A stretch of DNA of 64,000 bases, from NCBI GenBank assembly GCA_021307315.1, contig JAJSPD010000072.1:62001-126000 (forward strand), in the 5' to 3' direction. Each line of letters begins with the position of its first letter. Within the stretch, counting starts at the first letter, position 1. Shown piece after piece: positions 60,804 to 64,000 of this stretch. A program made the position numbers and the translations under genes. The DNA comes from Bisporella sp. PMI_857. Lineage: Eukaryota > Ascomycota > Leotiomycetes > Helotiales > Helotiaceae. Under the pieces are notes generated by a model. The model was not told the DNA's origin. It ran no database searches and saw nothing but the letters and a program-made list of their open reading frames with translations.

Positions 60804-62449
60804 TCCATCAATTTCGATCTGACCTCTTGGACGCACTTAAAAAATATATTAATGCAGAGGACCTAGAAGAAGCCCGACAAAGGGGGCTCGTATTGAGCTA
60901 CGAGGCACTTCAAAGAGTGTTGAAAGGCGAGCCTCGTTTAGTGAAAGGTAACAGGATACGCTTCAAGTCTGTGGAACCTTTGGTCGATTTCTTGTTCGAC
61001 TTTGATGATGAGCAAGATCGGAGAAGCTGGGCCAAGATTTCATATCGATACTTATTAGTGGTATAATACAAAAATTTAAAGCTATGGGACTAAAAAAGGT
61101 TCGAGAGGAGCAAGCTATATATAAACTAGGCGCTCTGGTAAAGCATTGCGCGCGGAGGCGTGCTGGACACGTTCCGCACAGGATAGTAATTCTTGGCGAG
61201 CTCGAAGGAGTTCCCGGCGCGTATAGTCACGTGGGTCACATACGTAACTTGACAGTTATCCATGTGATACTTTTCCACACCTGCAGAGAAAAGCAAACTT
61301 TTCAACTAGGTTGGGCTCCTTGTACCCAGAGCTAACAAAGGAAATGTACTAACCTGTTACAGCTTGTTATGGTCGCGTGTTATACAATACTAAGCCAAAT
61401 AACAATAATTGTCAGCATCTAGCTTATTTAAGTAAAATACGCACTTAGTGCTTTGGTGTGTTAACTGTTAGGTCAAAAGGCAAGAATAATTGGTCCGGAG
61501 CCAGTCATGCAGTACAATATATATGCTGGTCGTGACACTTGTAAGCTTAGATCTTACATCTGTAATAACTCAAACTGAACAGGGATCTCGATCCGTAGAT
61601 CCAGGTGGAAGGACTCAAAGGTGTGAACAGCTATCAATTGCTATAACTAAGAGAACAAGCTACAGACAGAAGAAGGGAAGGAAAGCAGCGCTCTATATAC
61701 AGGAAGCTGGCCGGAGGCCAGTAAGCGAGCTTTAGGATGTCCGGTGCTGAGCTCCGTCTAAGCTATGGGGTGTCCGGCGCTGAGCTCCGTCCGAGCTCTG
61801 GGGTGTCCGGTGCTGAGCTCCGTCTAAGAAGTCAGGGCCGTGACACCAGCACTGCTCAATCAGGAAAATCAGGAAATCCAGCTTCGCATTCAGCCTTTGT
61901 GCCAACACCACGCACAGCACGCAGCTCTGAAATAACTGAAGATATGGGCATTATCTTGCCCTTATTATTCTCGATTTTTCCATGTGGCTCAATTGCATTT
62001 TTGTGATATACCGTTTTTCAAACCACCGCCTAAGCCTAAGCACCATTTCATCCAGTCGAGAGAGTTATATTCAGCGCTGTTCAGCGAGCGTCCCGGGGCT
62101 TTATAAGCTGTACTCCCTATAATTATAGGGGGCTGCAGCGTTGCTTAGCGTTCGCGTTAGAGGCTGCTAAGCTGTAAAGCCCTGTAATTTTGCTTAGTCA
62201 GAATTATCAATCCACGCCATGGTGTGAACAGATAGGGATTCGGTGTGCCTGGACCCGTAACCACCACAAACCCTGATTCAGCGCTTGTCCCTGCTGCATG
62301 GACTGCGCCTCACTGCACGCCGTCCTTGGCTCACGGCGCCAGACACTTATATAACACAATATTAGTTCGCAGTCCTCCGCAAATCTCTCCTGTCTCCTTT
62401 AAGCCTTGTACAGCCTCGTCTAGCCTCGTCTTATTATTGCTGTCGGAGA
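60804..62449. other. Intergenic, LTR-like and repeat material
   Basis: 60810-61066 has an open frame with plausible protein text (KKYINAEDLEEARQRG, SYEALQRVLKGEPR) but no known domain; it may be a transposase relic next to the pogo-type element. 61550-61846 is LTR-like and shares a block with 47360-47463. No gene is supported up to the C6 regulator. Confidence 0.4.
61737..61829. repeat. 33-bp tandem repeat, nearly 3 copies
   Basis: Units beginning TGTCCGGTGCTGAGCTCCGT start at 61738, 61771 and 61804. They lie within the LTR-like segment. Confidence 0.85.
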
Positions 62450-63855
62450 ATGAAGGCAGTACAGAAATCTCGTCGGTCGCACTACAAGACTAAGACTGGC
62501 TGCGTTCAGTGCAAGAAACGCAAGATCAAGGCAGGCCGACCTCTACAGTTCTCAGCACTATCGCTACTTTTCTCCCGAGCGTCTACTTATCCTGCAACAC
62601 CACGCGATGCTCAAAATTCTTGCTGACTGAAATAACAGTGCGATGAACAAAAGCCATCGTGCCGCAAGTGTGAACTTCGTGGAACATCGTGCCTTTATAC
62701 CCACAAACATCCGCTCGGAGGCGCCGATGCCTCCTCGACGCTGTCATCGCAAAAGTCGGCGCCTAATGCGTCCTTGCCCCCCCCAATACTTGACACTAGC
62801 CGGTCCACAACCTTCACTATGCTCGACCTCGAGCTTGTCCACTCCTGGACCAGCACCTCGGGTCCCGTAACCTTTCGAGAAAAGCCGTCCAATTCATCGA
62901 CCTTCCATCTTACCTGTTTCGAAATAGCCTTACAGCATCCCTTCTTAATGCACGAGATTCTCTCGCTTTCCGCTCTGTATCTCGCGCAGACCAAACCAGA
63001 ATCAGTGACTCCCTACAATCTCGCATCTACCGCACACCATGATCTAGCAGTCTGTATTTCCGGTTCAGGAGCACTTTCCCCCCTCATGCAATCAATTCAT
63101 TGTACCCATCTTAAAGTCGCTACTATGACCACAATCTGACTACTAACCAGCTCTCCCTTTCTCAACCCGCCTTCGCAACCCTCTCCCCCTTGAACGCCGA
63201 CGCCTGCTTCGCCTTCAGCATGCTCTTAATAGCCCACTTGTGCATCCCTCAACCCACCACCTCAAACCGCAACTCCCCACCCTTGTCTCAAATATGCCAA
63301 GACTCAGGGCCTATGCATATCCAATGGATCAAAATGCACCGTGGCATCCGCGCCATTCGCACCGCCGCATCGCCATGGCTGGCAGACGGTGCGTTCGCTC
63401 AATTTAGCCCCTTACAAGACCTGATCGAGACCTCCACTCTTAAGCCACTTCCGTTACTCGAGCAGCAGCATCTAGACTCTTTAGCCAATGTGTGGGTTAT
63501 ATCCTTACACGCAGATTCGGTAAAGGAGACATTGAACGAAGCATTAGCAGAACTTCGATATCTCGCCTCGTTTATAAACACTAGCGAGAGTGACATGAAA
63601 CATATCCCAGCAATGGCTTGGCTCTCTTCGGTGCCTGAAGAGTTTGTGAGACTAGTGGAATTGCAGGTTCCGGAGGCAATGTTAATTTTAGCGAGTTATG
63701 CGGTATATTTGAAGAGGATCCAGTATATGTGGTGGTGCAAAGGTGCTGGGGAGGCGCTGTTGAATGTGGTGATGGGTGTATTAGGAGCCGATAGTAAGAG
63801 TAAGTGGAAGGAGTATTTGAGATGGCCTACTAGAGAGGCTTTAGGGCAGCGATAG
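62450..63855 (+). CDS. Zn2Cys6 transcription factor, UPC2/sterol-regulator-like, 3 exons
   Basis: Exons 62450-62530, 62639-63049 and 63151-63855 join in phase; 398 residues. The zinc cluster is split by the first intron: CVQCKKRKIK, then CDEQKPSCRKCELRGTSC, a canonical CysX2CysX6Cys-X6-CysX2CysX6Cys. The next part (MLDLELVHSWTSTSG, HPFLMHEILSLSALYLA, HHDLALSLSQPAFATLSPLNADACFAFS) has the layout of the fungal UPC2-type regulators. The first intron uses a GC donor (GCAGGC), the second GTCTGT; both are inferred because the alternatives break the zinc cluster or the helix text. Members of this class regulate sterol or secondary-metabolite genes; the target is unknown. The end WPTREALGQR-stop at 63855 is in the normal position. 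No lesion is seen. Confidence 0.8.
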
Positions 63856-64000
63856 CCTGCGGGGATTGGTGACCCAGAAAACTTCTAGATCAGGACCTGA
63901 CGCTAAGGCTATGTAGTCAAACGGCAGTGCGGATAAATTCCCTTAAGTGGCGTTTGGGGTTGTCTTCTAATATACCGCATTGCAATTTATCCTCTGGAGC
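63856..64000. other. 3' flank to the end of the window
   Basis: Short non-coding flank; nothing recognised. Confidence 0.4.

Noticed and set aside
61737..62006. Open frame with repeated SGAELR peptide
   Set aside because: It is the translation of a 33-bp tandem repeat inside LTR-like sequence; no start context or domain.

Overview
The window looks like accessory sequence from a filamentous ascomycete (Pezizomycotina). Genes carry short introns of roughly 45-110 bp with GTRNGT donors and CTAAC/CTRAC branch sites, the protein families are typical of moulds (HET, Zn2Cys6 regulators, iterative polyketide synthases, flavin halogenase), and solo LTRs, Tc1/mariner and pogo-type remnants fill the gaps. 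Many broken copies show C-to-T / G-to-A type damage, as expected from repeat-induced point mutation (RIP). I cannot name a species.

Layout. 1-10 kb: a small Cys-rich secreted protein (-), a HET-domain protein (-), a secreted protein with repeated Kex2-type sites (+), then transposon relics. 10.7-42.3 kb: a secondary-metabolite gene cluster: MFS efflux pump (+, with a frameshift), YCII-like small protein (+), a phenol-hydroxylase relic (+), a six-exon flavin-dependent halogenase (-), an ABBA-type (NphB/CloQ-like) aromatic prenyltransferase (+), a non-reducing polyketide synthase SAT-KS-MAT-PT-ACP-ACP-ACP-TE (-), a relic of a highly reducing PKS (+), a PHBH-fold FAD monooxygenase (-) and an eleven-exon Zn2Cys6 activator (-). 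42-49 kb: a transposon graveyard (Tc1/mariner with a nested solo LTR, second Tc1 fragment, copia integrase fragment, solo LTRs). 49-51 kb: a GC-rich polyglycine-hydrolase/beta-lactamase-like gene with one in-frame TAG. 52.9-55.5 kb: an FAD monooxygenase fused to a multi-pass membrane domain (-). 56.8-59.3 kb: a frameshifted relic of an unrecognised family. 59.5-62 kb: MITEs and LTR pieces. 62.4-63.9 kb: a second Zn2Cys6 regulator.

How the genes may work together (inference): the NR-PKS makes an aromatic polyketide, the FAD monooxygenase hydroxylates it, the halogenase chlorinates or brominates it, the ABBA prenyltransferase attaches an isoprenoid chain, and the distal FAD monooxygenase/membrane fusion could epoxidise and cyclise that chain. 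The predicted product class is a halogenated prenylated aromatic polyketide (meroterpenoid). Several members carry single inactivating lesions (MFS frameshift, in-frame stops in the SAT region and the FMO fusion, a collapsed HR-PKS), so the pathway may be decaying in this strain, or the assembly may contain errors. Splice models were built by eye; those of the halogenase, regulators and FMO fusion keep phase across every junction.
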